Shown here: positions 51,276 through 59,677 of the stretch, piece by piece
How positions within the stretch are numbered: position 1 is the stretch's first letter
Layout: the number at the start of each line of letters is the position of its first letter
From: Neomoorella thermoacetica
GTDB lineage: Bacteria; Bacillota; DSM-521; Neomoorellales; Neomoorellaceae
Direction of reading: 5' to 3'
Length of the DNA: 64,000 bases
Assembly (NCBI RefSeq): GCF_001875325.1
Contig: NZ_MDDC01000016.1
Coordinates: 1-64,000 of the forward strand
Notes under the pieces: model-generated
The model's input: only the letters and a program-made list of their open reading frames with translations
Databases searched by the model: none
Told to the model about the DNA's origin: nothing
Made by a program: the position numbers and the translations under genes

Positions 51276-51310
51276 GCCGGGAGCGCGGCAACGCCCGCCT
51301 CCCGGTTTTG
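51276..51310 (+). terminator. Terminator downstream of mtaB
   Basis: GCCGGGAG pairs with CTCCCGGT around a GC-rich loop, followed by TTTTGGCGTTT. It probably ends the mta operon transcript. Confidence 0.55.
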
Positions 51311-51353
51311 GCGTTTAAGTTTAAAGGATCCCGGGTCGTCGCAGGGGTCTGGG

Positions 51354-51542
51354 TTAGATTAACTTGATGGCCTGGCGATCACAGGCCAGCAGGCAGCGGC
51401 CGCAGCCCAGGCAGGTAGGGCTGATATACCAGGGTTCGCCTGCCTCTTCCCTGGTAAAGGAGTTGGTAGGACAGGACAGGCCAGCCTGACACACTGCCAG
51501 ACCGTCGCAAAGGCCGGGATCGATAAAAGCATGCCTGCTCAT
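51354..51542 (-). CDS. Small ferredoxin-like Fe-S protein
   Basis: Sixty-two residues from the ATG at 51542 (AGGAGG upstream). Seven cysteines are present. The C-terminal set C44-x2-C47-x2-C50-x3-C54 (CLGCGRCLLAC) is a standard 4Fe-4S motif. The N-terminal set C12, C18, C24 is unusual and may give an incomplete second cluster. It ends the minus-strand group with trxA and the selenoprotein, suggesting an electron carrier in a thiol/selenol redox path. Confidence 0.8.
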   Translation of the reverse strand: MSRHAFIDPGLCDGLAVCQAGLSCPTNSFTREEAGEPWYISPTCLGCGRCLLACDRQAIKLI

Positions 51543-51596
51543 GGATAACCTCCTGGAAGAAAACTTTTTACAGGCTGCTGGCATCGCCCGGGAATA

Positions 51597-51630
51597 AAGC
51601 AGGGAACCGGCCGTGACCAGTTCCCTGCTT
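51597..51630 (-). terminator. Terminator after trxA
   Basis: On the minus strand AGCAGGGAAC pairs with GTTCCCTGCT, followed by TTATT. It separates trxA from the ferredoxin-like gene. Confidence 0.7.
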
Positions 51631-51638
51631 GTCCGTCC

Positions 51639-51965
51639 TTAGTGAATGGCTGCTTCCAGCTGTTCCTGTAATTTTTCCTTGGGCATGTAGCCGATAATAC
51701 GGCCTGCCTCGGTGCCGTTTTTAAAGATGACCAGGGTGGGAATACTCATTATCCCGTAACGGGCTGCCAGTTCCTGGTTCTCATCAACATTGACCTTGGC
51801 GAATTTTACATTGCCATCGTAGTCTGCTGCCAGTTGCTCCAGAACCGGGGCCATCATCCTGCAGGGGCCGCACCATACAGCCCAGAAATCAACTACTACC
51901 GGCAGGGGCGCTGAGAGGACCTCAGCCTCGAAATCATTATTGTTAACATTGATGGGCTTAGCCAC
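51639..51965 (-). CDS. trxA: Thioredoxin
   Basis: A protein of 108 residues from the GTG at 51965, preceded by AAGGAGG. The active site is W-C32-G-P-C35, and the cis-proline loop is GIMSIPTLVIF. It reduces disulfides. It lies 13 nt after the selenoprotein gene in the same orientation, so it may recycle it. Confidence 0.96.
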   Translation of the reverse strand: MAKPINVNNNDFEAEVLSAPLPVVVDFWAVWCGPCRMMAPVLEQLAADYDGNVKFAKVNVDENQELAARYGIMSIPTLVIFKNGTEAGRIIGYMPKEKLQEQLEAAIH

Positions 51966-51978
51966 TTTAATTCCCTCC

Positions 51979-52260
51979 TTAGTAATTCTGCACGCCATTG
52001 ACTACCAGTTGCTTGAAAGGACCAAAACTGACCAGGTCGACATCCACGCCCCGGGAGGCCTTAATCTCCTTTTGAAGGTAGACTTTTACCCCTTCTATCT
52101 GGTTGAGGATGAAATTCTTCAAATCGGCTGGTGCACCTGCGTACACGGCAGGTCTAACTGAGAGGCCAGCTCAGCTACCGCAAATCTCCAATTTAATAGT
52201 GATGTCCTCGGATTTTCCTTTGATGTATTCCATTGCTTTAGGCGAAATACGGATTTCCAA
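51979..52260 (-). CDS. HesB-like selenoprotein (in-frame TGA read as Sec)
   Basis: A 93-residue frame from TTG at 52260 (or 52266), with GAGAGGGGGGG upstream, to TAA at 51979. It is interrupted once by TGA at 52171-52173, giving C27-G-S-U30. Coding character continues across the TGA (before: ISPKAMEYIKGKSEDITIK; after: GVDVDLVSFGPFKQLVVN). Just downstream ACCTGC/GCAGGT forms a stem whose loop, starting CGTG, lies 24-30 nt after the TGA; an outer GCTGG/CCAGC pair closes it. This spacing fits bacterial SECIS elements. The family resembles HesB/IscA-like proteins with a CxxU redox motif. The role is unknown. Confidence 0.8.
52128..52170 (-). promoter_or_regulatory. SECIS-like hairpin after the TGA codon
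   Basis: It starts immediately after the TGA: GCTGG pairs with CCAGC at the base, and ACCTGC with GCAGGT under a 7-nt apical loop (CGTGTAC) holding GU. It would bind SelB and direct selenocysteine insertion. Confidence 0.65.
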
Positions 52261-52319
52261 TTCCAACCCCCCCTCTCCTAGTTTGAATTATACTAAATTA
52301 TTTTTTCGCTGTCAATAGT

Positions 52320-52487
52320 CTACAAAGGGCGCTGGGGTTTCTGTTGTTGCACAGCCTGGTGGCGGAGCCTGTTCCGGCAGATTTCACAGGTATAGACGGC
52401 ATTCTTATCCCGCGCCAGCTTCTGGTAATCCTTATGTACCTTGGTTATTTCTTCTTTACGGCCGCACAGAGCACATTTTACTTCCAT
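52320..52487 (-). CDS. YlaI-like small zinc-finger protein
   Basis: Fifty-five codons from ATG at 52487 to TAG. Two CxxC pairs (C5/C8 in VKCALCGR and C34/C37 in YTCEICRNR) form a likely zinc ribbon. Size and spacing match the YlaI (DUF2197) family of Firmicutes, whose function is unknown. RBS GGGGAG. It is divergent from gpr. Confidence 0.75.
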   Translation of the reverse strand: MEVKCALCGRKEEITKVHKDYQKLARDKNAVYTCEICRNRLRHQAVQQQKPQRPL

Positions 52488-52607
52488 GTAGTTTTCACTC
52501 CCCGGCCTTTAATATTCCACATTAAAAAACCTTTTCCTCCCGGCGTATATTTTTTCCCATCTTGGAAAACCTAATGGCAGGTACTCAAATGAAACGGAGG
52601 GTTAAGT

Positions 52608-53585
52608 TTGCAGCGTGCCGAATTCTACCGGCTTGCCGGGGTAGTCCTGGACCTGGCAGTAGAGGCTCATGACCTCTTACGCGGGGCTACCCGGCAGGAA
52701 GTACCCGGGGTACGGGAAGACAAGGAAAAACTTCCTAACGCAAGCATCACCACCATTACTATTTTGAATGAAGCCGGAGAACAGGCCATGGGGAAACCAC
52801 GAGGTACTTACATAACCATCGATGCCCCCGCCCTCCTGGCCGAAGACCCGCCCGTACATGAGGAAATAGCTGGACTACTGTCCCAGAAACTTAACCTCCT
52901 GCTGCAGAATTTACAGGTTGGCCCTACCGACCCTGTCCTGGTCGTCGGCCTGGGCAACTGGGAAGCAACCCCGGATTCCCTGGGGCCCAAGGTTATCAAC
53001 CAGTTCACCGTCACCAGGCATCTGTTAAAATATGCTCCCCAGAGCATGCCCCCGGGAACCAGGCCGGTCAGCGCTCTGGCCCCCGGCGTCCTGGGAACCA
53101 CGGGCATTGAGACAGCTGAAATTATCCGGGGTGTAGTCGAGAAGACCAGGCCACGGGTCATCATTGCCATTGATGCCCTGGCTGCAGGGGATCTGAATCG
53201 CGTTGGCAGCAGCATCCAGATTAGCGACGCCGGCATCAGCCCCGGTTCGGGGGTCGGGAACCAGCGCCTGGGTATAAATTTGCAAACTATGGGCGTGCCG
53301 GTAATAGCTATCGGTATTCCCACTGTCGTCCATGCAGGGGTTATAATCTTTGAGGCCCTCAACCAGTTGCAGCAGGCCTTCCCCAATGTCAACCTGCAAA
53401 TTAGCCAGGACCTGGCTCAAAATCTCTCCCGGAATGTTCTCTCGCCCTTTGGTGGCAATCTGACGGTTACGCCCAAGGAGGTTGATGATCTGGTCCACAA
53501 CCTGGCCTGGGTCATTGGCAACGCCCTGAACAGATCCCTGCATACCAACCTCCTCCGCACCCACGCAGCTATCCCTTTACATTAA
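52608..53585 (+). CDS. gpr: Spore germination protease GPR
   Basis: A protein of 325 residues from a TTG start with GGAGG upstream. It matches the GPR family: PVLVVGLGNWEATPDSLGP, VSALAPGVLGTTGIET, IIAIDALAAGDLNRVGSSI and ISDAGISPGSGVGN. GPR degrades alpha/beta small acid-soluble spore proteins at germination. Its substrate type is encoded head-to-tail opposite at 53623-53997. Confidence 0.97.
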   Translation: MQRAEFYRLAGVVLDLAVEAHDLLRGATRQEVPGVREDKEKLPNASITTITILNEAGEQAMGKPRGTYITIDAPALLAEDPPVHEEIAGLLSQKLNLLLQNLQVGPTDPVLVVGLGNWEATPDSLGPKVINQFTVTRHLLKYAPQSMPPGTRPVSALAPGVLGTTGIETAEIIRGVVEKTRPRVIIAIDALAAGDLNRVGSSIQISDAGISPGSGVGNQRLGINLQTMGVPVIAIGIPTVVHAGVIIFEALNQLQQAFPNVNLQISQDLAQNLSRNVLSPFGGNLTVTPKEVDDLVHNLAWVIGNALNRSLHTNLLRTHAAIPLH

Positions 53586-53586
53586 A

Positions 53587-53611
53587 AGATGGCGGGTGCA
53601 GCACCCGCCAT
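53587..53611. terminator. Bidirectional hairpin between gpr and the SASP gene
   Basis: GATGGCGGGTGC pairs with GCACCCGCCATC, a perfect 24-base palindrome with essentially no loop bases, between the two convergent stops. No T-run follows, so termination is inferred from position. Confidence 0.55.
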
Positions 53612-53622
53612 CCGGGGTTACG

Positions 53623-53997
53623 TTACTGCTGGGTCGTTCCCAAACCACTTGACTGAGCGTTGAATTGCTGAGCGTTGAGGTTTAACTTCTGCCCACCGGT
53701 AGTAAAGGCGGGGTTGGGACCGCTAATACGACCGGTAACGTTCTGGGCGGCACCCAGTTCAACATCGGCACCACCAAGGCCGCCAGCTGCCTGACCGCTG
53801 AGGGTCGACTCATAAGCAGCAATCATCTTTTTGACCATCAGCCCCCCTACGGAACCGTTAACCTTGGAGGGCAGGTCACCCAGGTAACCGTAGTAGTTGG
53901 AGATTCCCAGTTCGCTGGCCACTTCCTGCTTGAACCTCTCCATCTGGCCGCGGGCCTGGGGAATCAGGAGACGGTTGGTCCTGCCACCTTGCGGCAT
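53623..53997 (-). CDS. Alpha/beta-type small acid-soluble spore protein
   Basis: A protein of 124 residues. The core ERFKQEVASELGI and the later SVGGLMVKKMIAAYE match alpha/beta SASPs, which coat and protect spore DNA. The KQEVASE region corresponds to the GPR cleavage site. The C-terminal 45 residues (Gln/Asn/Gly-rich) are longer than in most family members. RBS GGAGG. Confidence 0.92.
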   Translation of the reverse strand: MPQGGRTNRLLIPQARGQMERFKQEVASELGISNYYGYLGDLPSKVNGSVGGLMVKKMIAAYESTLSGQAAGGLGGADVELGAAQNVTGRISGPNPAFTTGGQKLNLNAQQFNAQSSGLGTTQQ

Positions 53998-54126
53998 TTA
54001 GTTTCACCTCCTTCATTAGTGTCTAGGTGTAGTATGTTCCGGCGGCATCCTTTTATGCTTAGCATTATTTGGCTAGCGTAATTTTACATCTATACTACAA
54101 AAAAGGAAAAACAAGACTGTGAATAC

Positions 54127-54161
54127 AAAAAAAAATAAAGGCCCCGGGCAGGCCTTTTTTT
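54127..54161 (-). terminator. Terminator after the 131-residue protein gene
   Basis: AAAGGCC pairs with GGCCTTT around CCCGGGCA-type loop sequence, and T-runs lie on both sides, so it can act on either strand. It follows the minus-strand stop at 54168. Confidence 0.75.
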
Positions 54162-54167
54162 AATTTT

Positions 54168-54563
54168 TTATAACCGGCCTCCGTGGGCCTCAATAATCTC
54201 CCGGGCCTTATCCACCCGCTCCGGGCTGGTAACAACGGTTACCAGGAAGCCTTCATTGCCGGCCACGCCGTAATTCTTTAAACCCACCCCGCTCACGGAG
54301 GGATCGGCTGCCAGCAAAGCCCGGGTATCAGTTTTGACCAGGGGGTTAATATCAGCTGAGTACAGGGTCAGGCCGGTAACGGTATTGGCCTGGTTCGCCA
54401 GGGGATTGTTGTACTGGTCATTATAACGGGTACCAAAGCGCCCCACCCGGTCAAACTGGACTTCCCTTATACCGGCTTCTTGAAGGGCATTGATGGCCTC
54501 CTGGGCCCGGGTGCTGCTGGGAAAGTAAGCCAGCAAGGAACGTTCATCCCTTTCCAAGCGCAT
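54168..54563 (-). CDS. Conserved-looking protein of unknown function
   Basis: A protein of 131 residues. It has an alpha/beta pattern with SLLAYFPSSTRAQEAINALQ at the start and GFLVTVVTSPERVDKAREIIEAHGG at the end. The layout resembles the YflT/general-stress 17M type, in which a short ferredoxin-like fold is repeated, but I cannot confirm the family. It stands alone with its own terminator beside the spore genes. Confidence 0.6.
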   Translation of the reverse strand: MRLERDERSLLAYFPSSTRAQEAINALQEAGIREVQFDRVGRFGTRYNDQYNNPLANQANTVTGLTLYSADINPLVKTDTRALLAADPSVSGVGLKNYGVAGNEGFLVTVVTSPERVDKAREIIEAHGGRL

Positions 54564-54647
54564 AAGAAAACCACCTTCACCAAATAATCCTGGTGTTAGT
54601 GTGGCTTAAAAAATTTTTATCATGCTCCCCGGGCCTGGAAAATTATA

Positions 54648-56690
54648 TTAAAAATGTAAACCGGCCATCTTTTCCCTGGCAGCCTGGTAAAGGGGTTCAT
54701 ATTCTGGTAAAGGGCCCTCCCGGCGGCAAATTTCCCTGGCATCCTGGCGGGCCTGTTCCAGGATGCGGCTGTCCCCGGGGAGCTGGGCCAGGCGAAATTC
54801 AGGTAACCCGTGCTGGCGGGTACCGAAAAACTCGCCCGGTCCCCGCAGGCGCAGGTCGGCCTCGGCAATGGCAAAGCCGTCCCGGTTGGTAGTCAGGATC
54901 GCCAGTCGCTCCCGGGCTGCCGGGCTGCCTCTGGTAACAAGGAAGCAATGAGCAGCTGCCGTACCCCGGCCCACCCGCCCGCGTAGCTGATGCAGCTGGG
55001 CCAGGCCCAACCTCTCCGCTCCTTCGATTAACATCACCGTAGCATTGGGGACATCAACCCCCACCTCAACCACTGTAGTGGCTACCAGGACGGCAATCTT
55101 ACCTTCCCGGAAGGCGTTCATGACCTCTTCCTTTTCCGCCGGTCGCAGGCGGCCGTGCACCAGCCCTACCGGGTATCCCGGGAAAACCTCCTCCTGCAGT
55201 TTCCGGGCCATGGCGGTGGCGGCTTCGGCAGCTACGTCGTCATTGGTGTCGATTACGGGGCAGATGACATAGGCCTGGTGACCGGCCCGGATTTCCCGTT
55301 CGATTAACCGATAAGCCCGGGGACGCTGTTTTTCTGTGATTACATATGTAGCCACCGGTTGCCGGCCCGGCGGCAACTCATCCAGGGCGGAGATATCCAG
55401 GTCGCCATAGATGGCCAGGGCCAGGGTCCGGGGAATGGGCGTTGCCGTCATGACCAGTAAATCGGGGCACTCGCCCTTGGTCTGGAGAGCGGCCCGCTGG
55501 TCAACGCCAAAACGGTGCTGTTCGTCGATAACCACCAGGCCCAGGGACTTGAAGCTTACATCGTCCTGGATAAGGGCATGGGTGCCCACCACCAGGGGCA
55601 ACTGGCCGCTGGCCAGGCCGGCCAGGATGGTTTGCCGTTCAGTGCGGGGGGTACTGCCGGTAAGGGTAACTACCGGGATCTGCAGGGGCGCCAGTAGTTG
55701 CCCCAGGGTCCTGCTGTGCTGCTCAGCCAGGACTTCTGTAGGAGCCATAAGGGCCGCCTGCCAGCCGCCGGCCACCGCCTTAACCATAGCAACCGCAGCA
55801 ACAACTGTCTTCCCGGAGCCGACATCCCCCTGGAGCAGCCGGGCCATGGGCCTGGGAGCTTCCATATCGGCCAGGATTTCCGCCAGCGCCCTGGCCTGGG
55901 CCGTAGTCAGTTTAAAGGGCAGGCTGTCAACCATCCGGTTAACCAGATTGTTAGCCGGGGTATGGGCTATCCCCTGCCTGCCCTGCTCCTGCTGCGCCCG
56001 GTGCAGGTTTAGACCCAGCTCCCAGATAAGCAGCTCTTCGTATTTCAGCCGGCGCCGGGCCTGGTGGAGGCCGGCGGCATCGGGGGGGAAATGGATATAT
56101 TTCAAAGCCTGGAGGCGGGGTATAAGGCGGTAACGCCGGCACAGGGATGGAGGTAAAACCTCCGGTAAATCCCCGGCCACGGTTTCCAGGGCCAGATGGA
56201 TTACCAGGCGCAGCCAGCGCTGGCTGAGGCCGGCCGTCAGGGCATAAAAGGGTACAATCCGCCCTGTATGGAGACCCGGGTCCCCTTCTCCCAGGGTTTC
56301 GTAATCAATGACCTGGATTTCCGGCTGGTAGTCCCTGTATCTAACCTTCCCCGTTAGGATAACTCTGGTTCCTGCCGGCATCTGGCGCTTCAGGTGCGGC
56401 TGGTTAAACCAAACGGCAAAGCCCGTTCCCTGCTGGCCCTGAATCAGGGCCCGGATCAACCGCAGGCGAGGGCGGACTTCCTTTTCCTGCCAGGCCCTGA
56501 TGGTAACCTGCACCGTGGCCACCTCTCCGGTAGTCACCTCCGCCAGGTCCTTGAGCTGGCGTCGGTCTTCATACCGCCGGGGGAAATGCCATAACAAATC
56601 ACCGATCGTCTGGATACCCAGCCGGGAAAGGCGGGCCGCCCTCTGATGGCCCACATATTTTAAAGTTGCAACAGGATGGTCGAGTATCAT
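54648..56690 (-). CDS. recG: ATP-dependent DNA helicase RecG
   Basis: A protein of 680 residues. It has an N-terminal wedge OB fold, Walker A (GDVGSGKT), the DEQH box (VIDEQHRFGVDQR), TATPIPRTLAL, and the C-terminal helicase motif QLRGRVGRG. It reverses stalled forks and processes Holliday junctions. ATG overlaps the DUF1858 stop as ATGA. Confidence 0.97.
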   Translation of the reverse strand: MILDHPVATLKYVGHQRAARLSRLGIQTIGDLLWHFPRRYEDRRQLKDLAEVTTGEVATVQVTIRAWQEKEVRPRLRLIRALIQGQQGTGFAVWFNQPHLKRQMPAGTRVILTGKVRYRDYQPEIQVIDYETLGEGDPGLHTGRIVPFYALTAGLSQRWLRLVIHLALETVAGDLPEVLPPSLCRRYRLIPRLQALKYIHFPPDAAGLHQARRRLKYEELLIWELGLNLHRAQQEQGRQGIAHTPANNLVNRMVDSLPFKLTTAQARALAEILADMEAPRPMARLLQGDVGSGKTVVAAVAMVKAVAGGWQAALMAPTEVLAEQHSRTLGQLLAPLQIPVVTLTGSTPRTERQTILAGLASGQLPLVVGTHALIQDDVSFKSLGLVVIDEQHRFGVDQRAALQTKGECPDLLVMTATPIPRTLALAIYGDLDISALDELPPGRQPVATYVITEKQRPRAYRLIEREIRAGHQAYVICPVIDTNDDVAAEAATAMARKLQEEVFPGYPVGLVHGRLRPAEKEEVMNAFREGKIAVLVATTVVEVGVDVPNATVMLIEGAERLGLAQLHQLRGRVGRGTAAAHCFLVTRGSPAARERLAILTTNRDGFAIAEADLRLRGPGEFFGTRQHGLPEFRLAQLPGDSRILEQARQDAREICRREGPLPEYEPLYQAAREKMAGLHF

Positions 56691-56929
56691 TCCTGATCCC
56701 GGTTTTTGATAGCCTCGTTCAAGTCCTTTAGGAGTTGATCCAGATCCAGGCCGTGCATCCTGGCTCCACTGGCGATGGTTTCCTCAATAGCGCCCATGCA
56801 CTCCAGGCAGCCCATACCGTGGCGAATGAAAACCGGCCGCACCTGGGGATATGCCCGCAGGACCTCCATAATTGAGAGGTCTTTAGTTATTAGCAAGGGA
56901 ACAACCCTTTCACGCAGATTGCCAGTCAT
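56687..56929 (-). CDS. DUF1858 redox-disulfide domain protein
   Basis: Eighty residues from the ATG at 56929 (GGAAGGGGG upstream); the longer frame to 57124 runs into the rpmB promoter. The family motif is HGMGCLEC with C41 and C44. DUF1858 proteins are thought to have a redox-active disulfide and occur near hybrid-cluster-type proteins. It is translationally coupled to recG. Confidence 0.85.
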   Translation of the reverse strand: MTGNLRERVVPLLITKDLSIMEVLRAYPQVRPVFIRHGMGCLECMGAIEETIASGARMHGLDLDQLLKDLNEAIKNRDQE

Positions 56930-57004
56930 CGACTTCGCCCCCTTCCTGTTATTTATTTTCAACATCTGTCGGCAACTACCTGCCTGGCGGCCAAATTTAT
57001 TTGC

Positions 57005-57033
57005 TTGCTTTTTTACCCTTTCTCTGGTAAAAT
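57005..57033 (+). promoter_or_regulatory. rpmB promoter
   Basis: TTGCTT (57005-57010), 17-nt spacer, TAAAAT (57028-57033), about 35 nt before the rpmB start. Confidence 0.7.
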
Positions 57034-57067
57034 AGCGCCCGTAGGGTTTTAAAGCGAGGTGAGAATA

Positions 57068-57256
57068 ATGGCTACCTGCAACATTTGCGGCAAAAGGGCA
57101 GTTACCGGCAATCAAGTCAGTCACTCCAACATTAAGACCAAGCGCACCTGGGCGCCAAACTTGCAGCGGGTCAAGCTCCTGGTAAACGGCACCCCGCGCA
57201 GGGCATATGTTTGCACGCGTTGTCTCCGTTCCGGCAAGGTTCAGCGGGCTATTTAA
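57068..57256 (+). CDS. rpmB: Ribosomal protein L28
   Basis: Sixty-two residues from the ATG at 57068 (GAGGTGAG upstream). The zinc-binding form has C4, C7, C49 and C52. Motifs CNICGKRAVTGNQVSHSN and RRAYVCTRCLRSGKV are conserved. It is a single gene with its own promoter and terminator, divergent from the recG unit. Confidence 0.97.
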   Translation: MATCNICGKRAVTGNQVSHSNIKTKRTWAPNLQRVKLLVNGTPRRAYVCTRCLRSGKVQRAI

Positions 57257-57271
57257 GAGATTGATATTAGT

Positions 57272-57298
57272 AACCCGGGGTTTTCACCCCGGGTTTTG
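57272..57298. terminator. Terminator between rpmB and the phosphodiesterase gene
   Basis: AACCCGGGGT pairs with ACCCCGGGTT (10 bp, loop TTTC), followed by TTGACTTTTT. It serves rpmB and possibly the convergent rib unit. Confidence 0.8.
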
Positions 57299-57303
57299 AC
57301 TTT

Positions 57304-57876
57304 TTAACCCTCCCTGGCCGGCCAGGGCATCTCCTGCAGCACCTCTCCGGTAGCCAGGGCCAGGAGCCGGACGCCCTGTTCATCGGCCACGGCCACTGTC
57401 TTCAGTTTACCCAGGGGACCGCTGTGGGGCAGGCTGGGGCTGCCCGGATTCAGGTACAGGCGGCCCCCCCGGCAGGCCAGGACAGGTACATGGGTATGGC
57501 CGGTGACCCAGAGGTCGGCCCGGTAATAGGCGGCCAGGGTTTCCTCCTCCCCTGGTGCCAGGCGATGGCCGTGCTGGGCAATGATCCGCCGCTCGCCCAT
57601 CTGAAAGACAACCTGTTCCGGCAGGGGCAGATTCAGAACCATGGCATCGACCTCGGCATCGCAGTTGCCCCGGGCGATAAGCAATGGTACCGGCGACTGG
57701 CGCAGGAGTTCGACCAGGTCTTTAGGCGCGTAGGCGGCAATAATGGGGTTCCGGGGGCCGTGGTAGAGGACGTCGCCGGCATGGATGATCATCTCACACC
57801 CCTGGAAGCAATTCTGCAGCGCCTGTTCCCAGGCGCTGCCGTCGCCGTGGGTGTCGCTGATAATCCCTACTCGCAT
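57304..57876 (-). CDS. YfcE-type metallophosphodiesterase
   Basis: A protein of 190 residues with the calcineurin-like metal motifs: GIISDTHGD, IHAGDVLY, ARGNCD, AQHGH, TGHTHVP and NPGSPS. It is probably a phosphodiesterase on small or nucleotide substrates. It follows ribH by 7 nt and so is co-transcribed with riboflavin synthesis genes; whether it acts in flavin metabolism is unknown. Confidence 0.9.
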   Translation of the reverse strand: MRVGIISDTHGDGSAWEQALQNCFQGCEMIIHAGDVLYHGPRNPIIAAYAPKDLVELLRQSPVPLLIARGNCDAEVDAMVLNLPLPEQVVFQMGERRIIAQHGHRLAPGEEETLAAYYRADLWVTGHTHVPVLACRGGRLYLNPGSPSLPHSGPLGKLKTVAVADEQGVRLLALATGEVLQEMPWPAREG

Positions 57877-57883
57877 CCCTTAT

Positions 57884-58351
57884 CTACCTCGCCATTTTCT
57901 TAAAGAGGTTGGCCATTTCCATAGCCGTCATGGCGGCATCGAACCCCTTGTTGCCCGCCTTGGTACCGGCCCTTTCAATAGCCTGTTCAATATTGTCGGC
58001 GGTGATCAGCCCGTAGATTACCGGCACGCCGCTGCTCAGGCTCACCTGGGCTATACCCTTGGTTACCTCGGCGGCCACGTACTCAAAATGGGGGGTAGCA
58101 CCGCGAATGACCGCCCCCAGGCAGATAACGGCATCGTATCCCCGGGCGGCCATCTTTTGCGCCGTCAGGGGGATCTCGAAAGCTCCCGGCACCCAGGCAA
58201 TATCAATGGCGCCCGGGTCGGCGCCGTGGCGGTTCAGAGCATCCAGGGCTCCCTCCAGAAGCCGGGAAGTGATAAACTCGTTGAAACGGCTGACAACTAT
58301 GCCAAACTTTAGTCCCCGGCCTTCCAGCTGGCCTTCCATAATGTTGGGCAC
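57884..58351 (-). CDS. ribH: 6,7-dimethyl-8-ribityllumazine synthase
   Basis: A protein of 155 residues from a GTG start. It has [33 protein letters not shown], the catalytic [16 protein letters not shown], and [13 protein letters not shown]. It condenses the ribityl pyrimidine with dihydroxybutanone phosphate. Fourth of the rib genes, 91 nt after ribBA. Confidence 0.97.
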   Translation of the reverse strand: MPNIMEGQLEGRGLKFGIVVSRFNEFITSRLLEGALDALNRHGADPGAIDIAWVPGAFEIPLTAQKMAARGYDAVICLGAVIRGATPHFEYVAAEVTKGIAQVSLSSGVPVIYGLITADNIEQAIERAGTKAGNKGFDAAMTAMEMANLFKKMAR

Positions 58352-58442
58352 TAATAATTCCTCCCTTATTAGTCTTTACCCTGGCAGTGAGCGCAGGCTG
58401 GTTGCCTTTCACTGCCGGCGACGCTCGCCACTCCAGGCGGCT

Positions 58443-59654
58443 CTAGCTGATATGCAGCAGGTGGCCCATTTTTTCCTTTTTAGTCTTCAGGTAACGCCGG
58501 TTAACTTTGTTGGGGGAGATTTCAATGGGTACCCTTGCGACAACCTGCAGGCCGTATCCCTCCAGGCCGGCGATCTTTTTCGGGTTATTGGTCAGGAGGC
58601 GGATCTGGCCGACCCCCAGATCGGCCAGGATCTGGGCGCCAATGCCGTAGTCCCGCAGGTCGGGCGGGAAGCCCAGGGCCTCATTGGCTTCCACCGTATC
58701 TTTACCTTCCTCCTGCAACCTGTAAGCCTTGATCTTGTTTAGGAGGCCGATGCCCCGGCCCTCCTGGCGCATGTAGAGAAGTACCCCCGCCCCCTCAGCC
58801 TCAATCATCTTCATGGCCCGTTGCAACTGGTCGCCGCAATCACAGCGTTCGGAGCCGAAGACATCTCCCGTCAGGCATTCCGAATGTACCCGGACCAGCA
58901 CCGGCTTTCCCGTGGCTATATCGCCTTTGACCAGGGCCAGGTGACCCTTCCCGTTCATGATCTCTTCATAGGCGACGGCTTTAAAGTGACCGAACCTGGT
59001 GGGGAGGTCGGCCTCGGCCACCCGGCGTACCAGTTTTTCCCTTCTGCGGCGAAACTCAATCAGGTCAGCCACCGTGATCAACTTCAGGCCGTGTTCCTGG
59101 CAAAATTTATAGAGCTGGGGTACCCGGGCCATGGTGCCGTCGGGGTTCATAATCTCGCAGATAACCCCTGCCGGGTAGAGCCCGGCCAGGCGGGCCAGGT
59201 CTACGGCCGCCTCGGTGTGCCCGGCCCGGCGCAGGACCCCGTCCGGTTTCGCCCTCAGGGGAAAGATATGCCCGGGCCGGCGCAGATCCTCCGGCCGGGT
59301 CGAGGGATCGATAAGCCGCTTAATGGTGGCGGCCCGCTCAAAGGCGGAGATACCGGTGGTCACCTCGGCTGCATCTACCGAGACGGTAAAGGCCGTTCCC
59401 ATGGACTCTGTATTCTGGTTTACCATAGGTTCCAGTTTCAGCTCGTCCAGGCGTCGCCCTTCCATAGGTACACAGATCAGGCCGCGGCCATGGGTGGCCA
59501 TGAAGTTTATGGCCTCCGGCGTAACCCTGGCGGCCGCCATCACCAGGTCACCTTCGTTTTCCCGGTCCTCGTCATCGACGACGACCACCATTCGCCCCGC
59601 CTTGATTTCGGCGATAGCCTCCTCTATGGTATTAAAGCTCATCCCTTGATTCAT
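58443..59654 (-). CDS. ribBA: Bifunctional DHBP synthase / GTP cyclohydrolase II
   Basis: A protein of 403 residues. The N-terminal RibB half has [11 protein letters not shown], the RPGHIFPL region and [13 protein letters not shown]. The C-terminal RibA half has the zinc cysteines in [15 protein letters not shown] and RQEGRGIGL. It supplies both riboflavin precursors. A shorter start (59642) is possible but has a poorer ribosome site. Confidence 0.97.
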   Translation of the reverse strand: MNQGMSFNTIEEAIAEIKAGRMVVVVDDEDRENEGDLVMAAARVTPEAINFMATHGRGLICVPMEGRRLDELKLEPMVNQNTESMGTAFTVSVDAAEVTTGISAFERAATIKRLIDPSTRPEDLRRPGHIFPLRAKPDGVLRRAGHTEAAVDLARLAGLYPAGVICEIMNPDGTMARVPQLYKFCQEHGLKLITVADLIEFRRRREKLVRRVAEADLPTRFGHFKAVAYEEIMNGKGHLALVKGDIATGKPVLVRVHSECLTGDVFGSERCDCGDQLQRAMKMIEAEGAGVLLYMRQEGRGIGLLNKIKAYRLQEEGKDTVEANEALGFPPDLRDYGIGAQILADLGVGQIRLLTNNPKKIAGLEGYGLQVVARVPIEISPNKVNRRYLKTKKEKMGHLLHIS

Positions 59655-59677
59655 TTATCATCGCCTTCTTCAATTTT

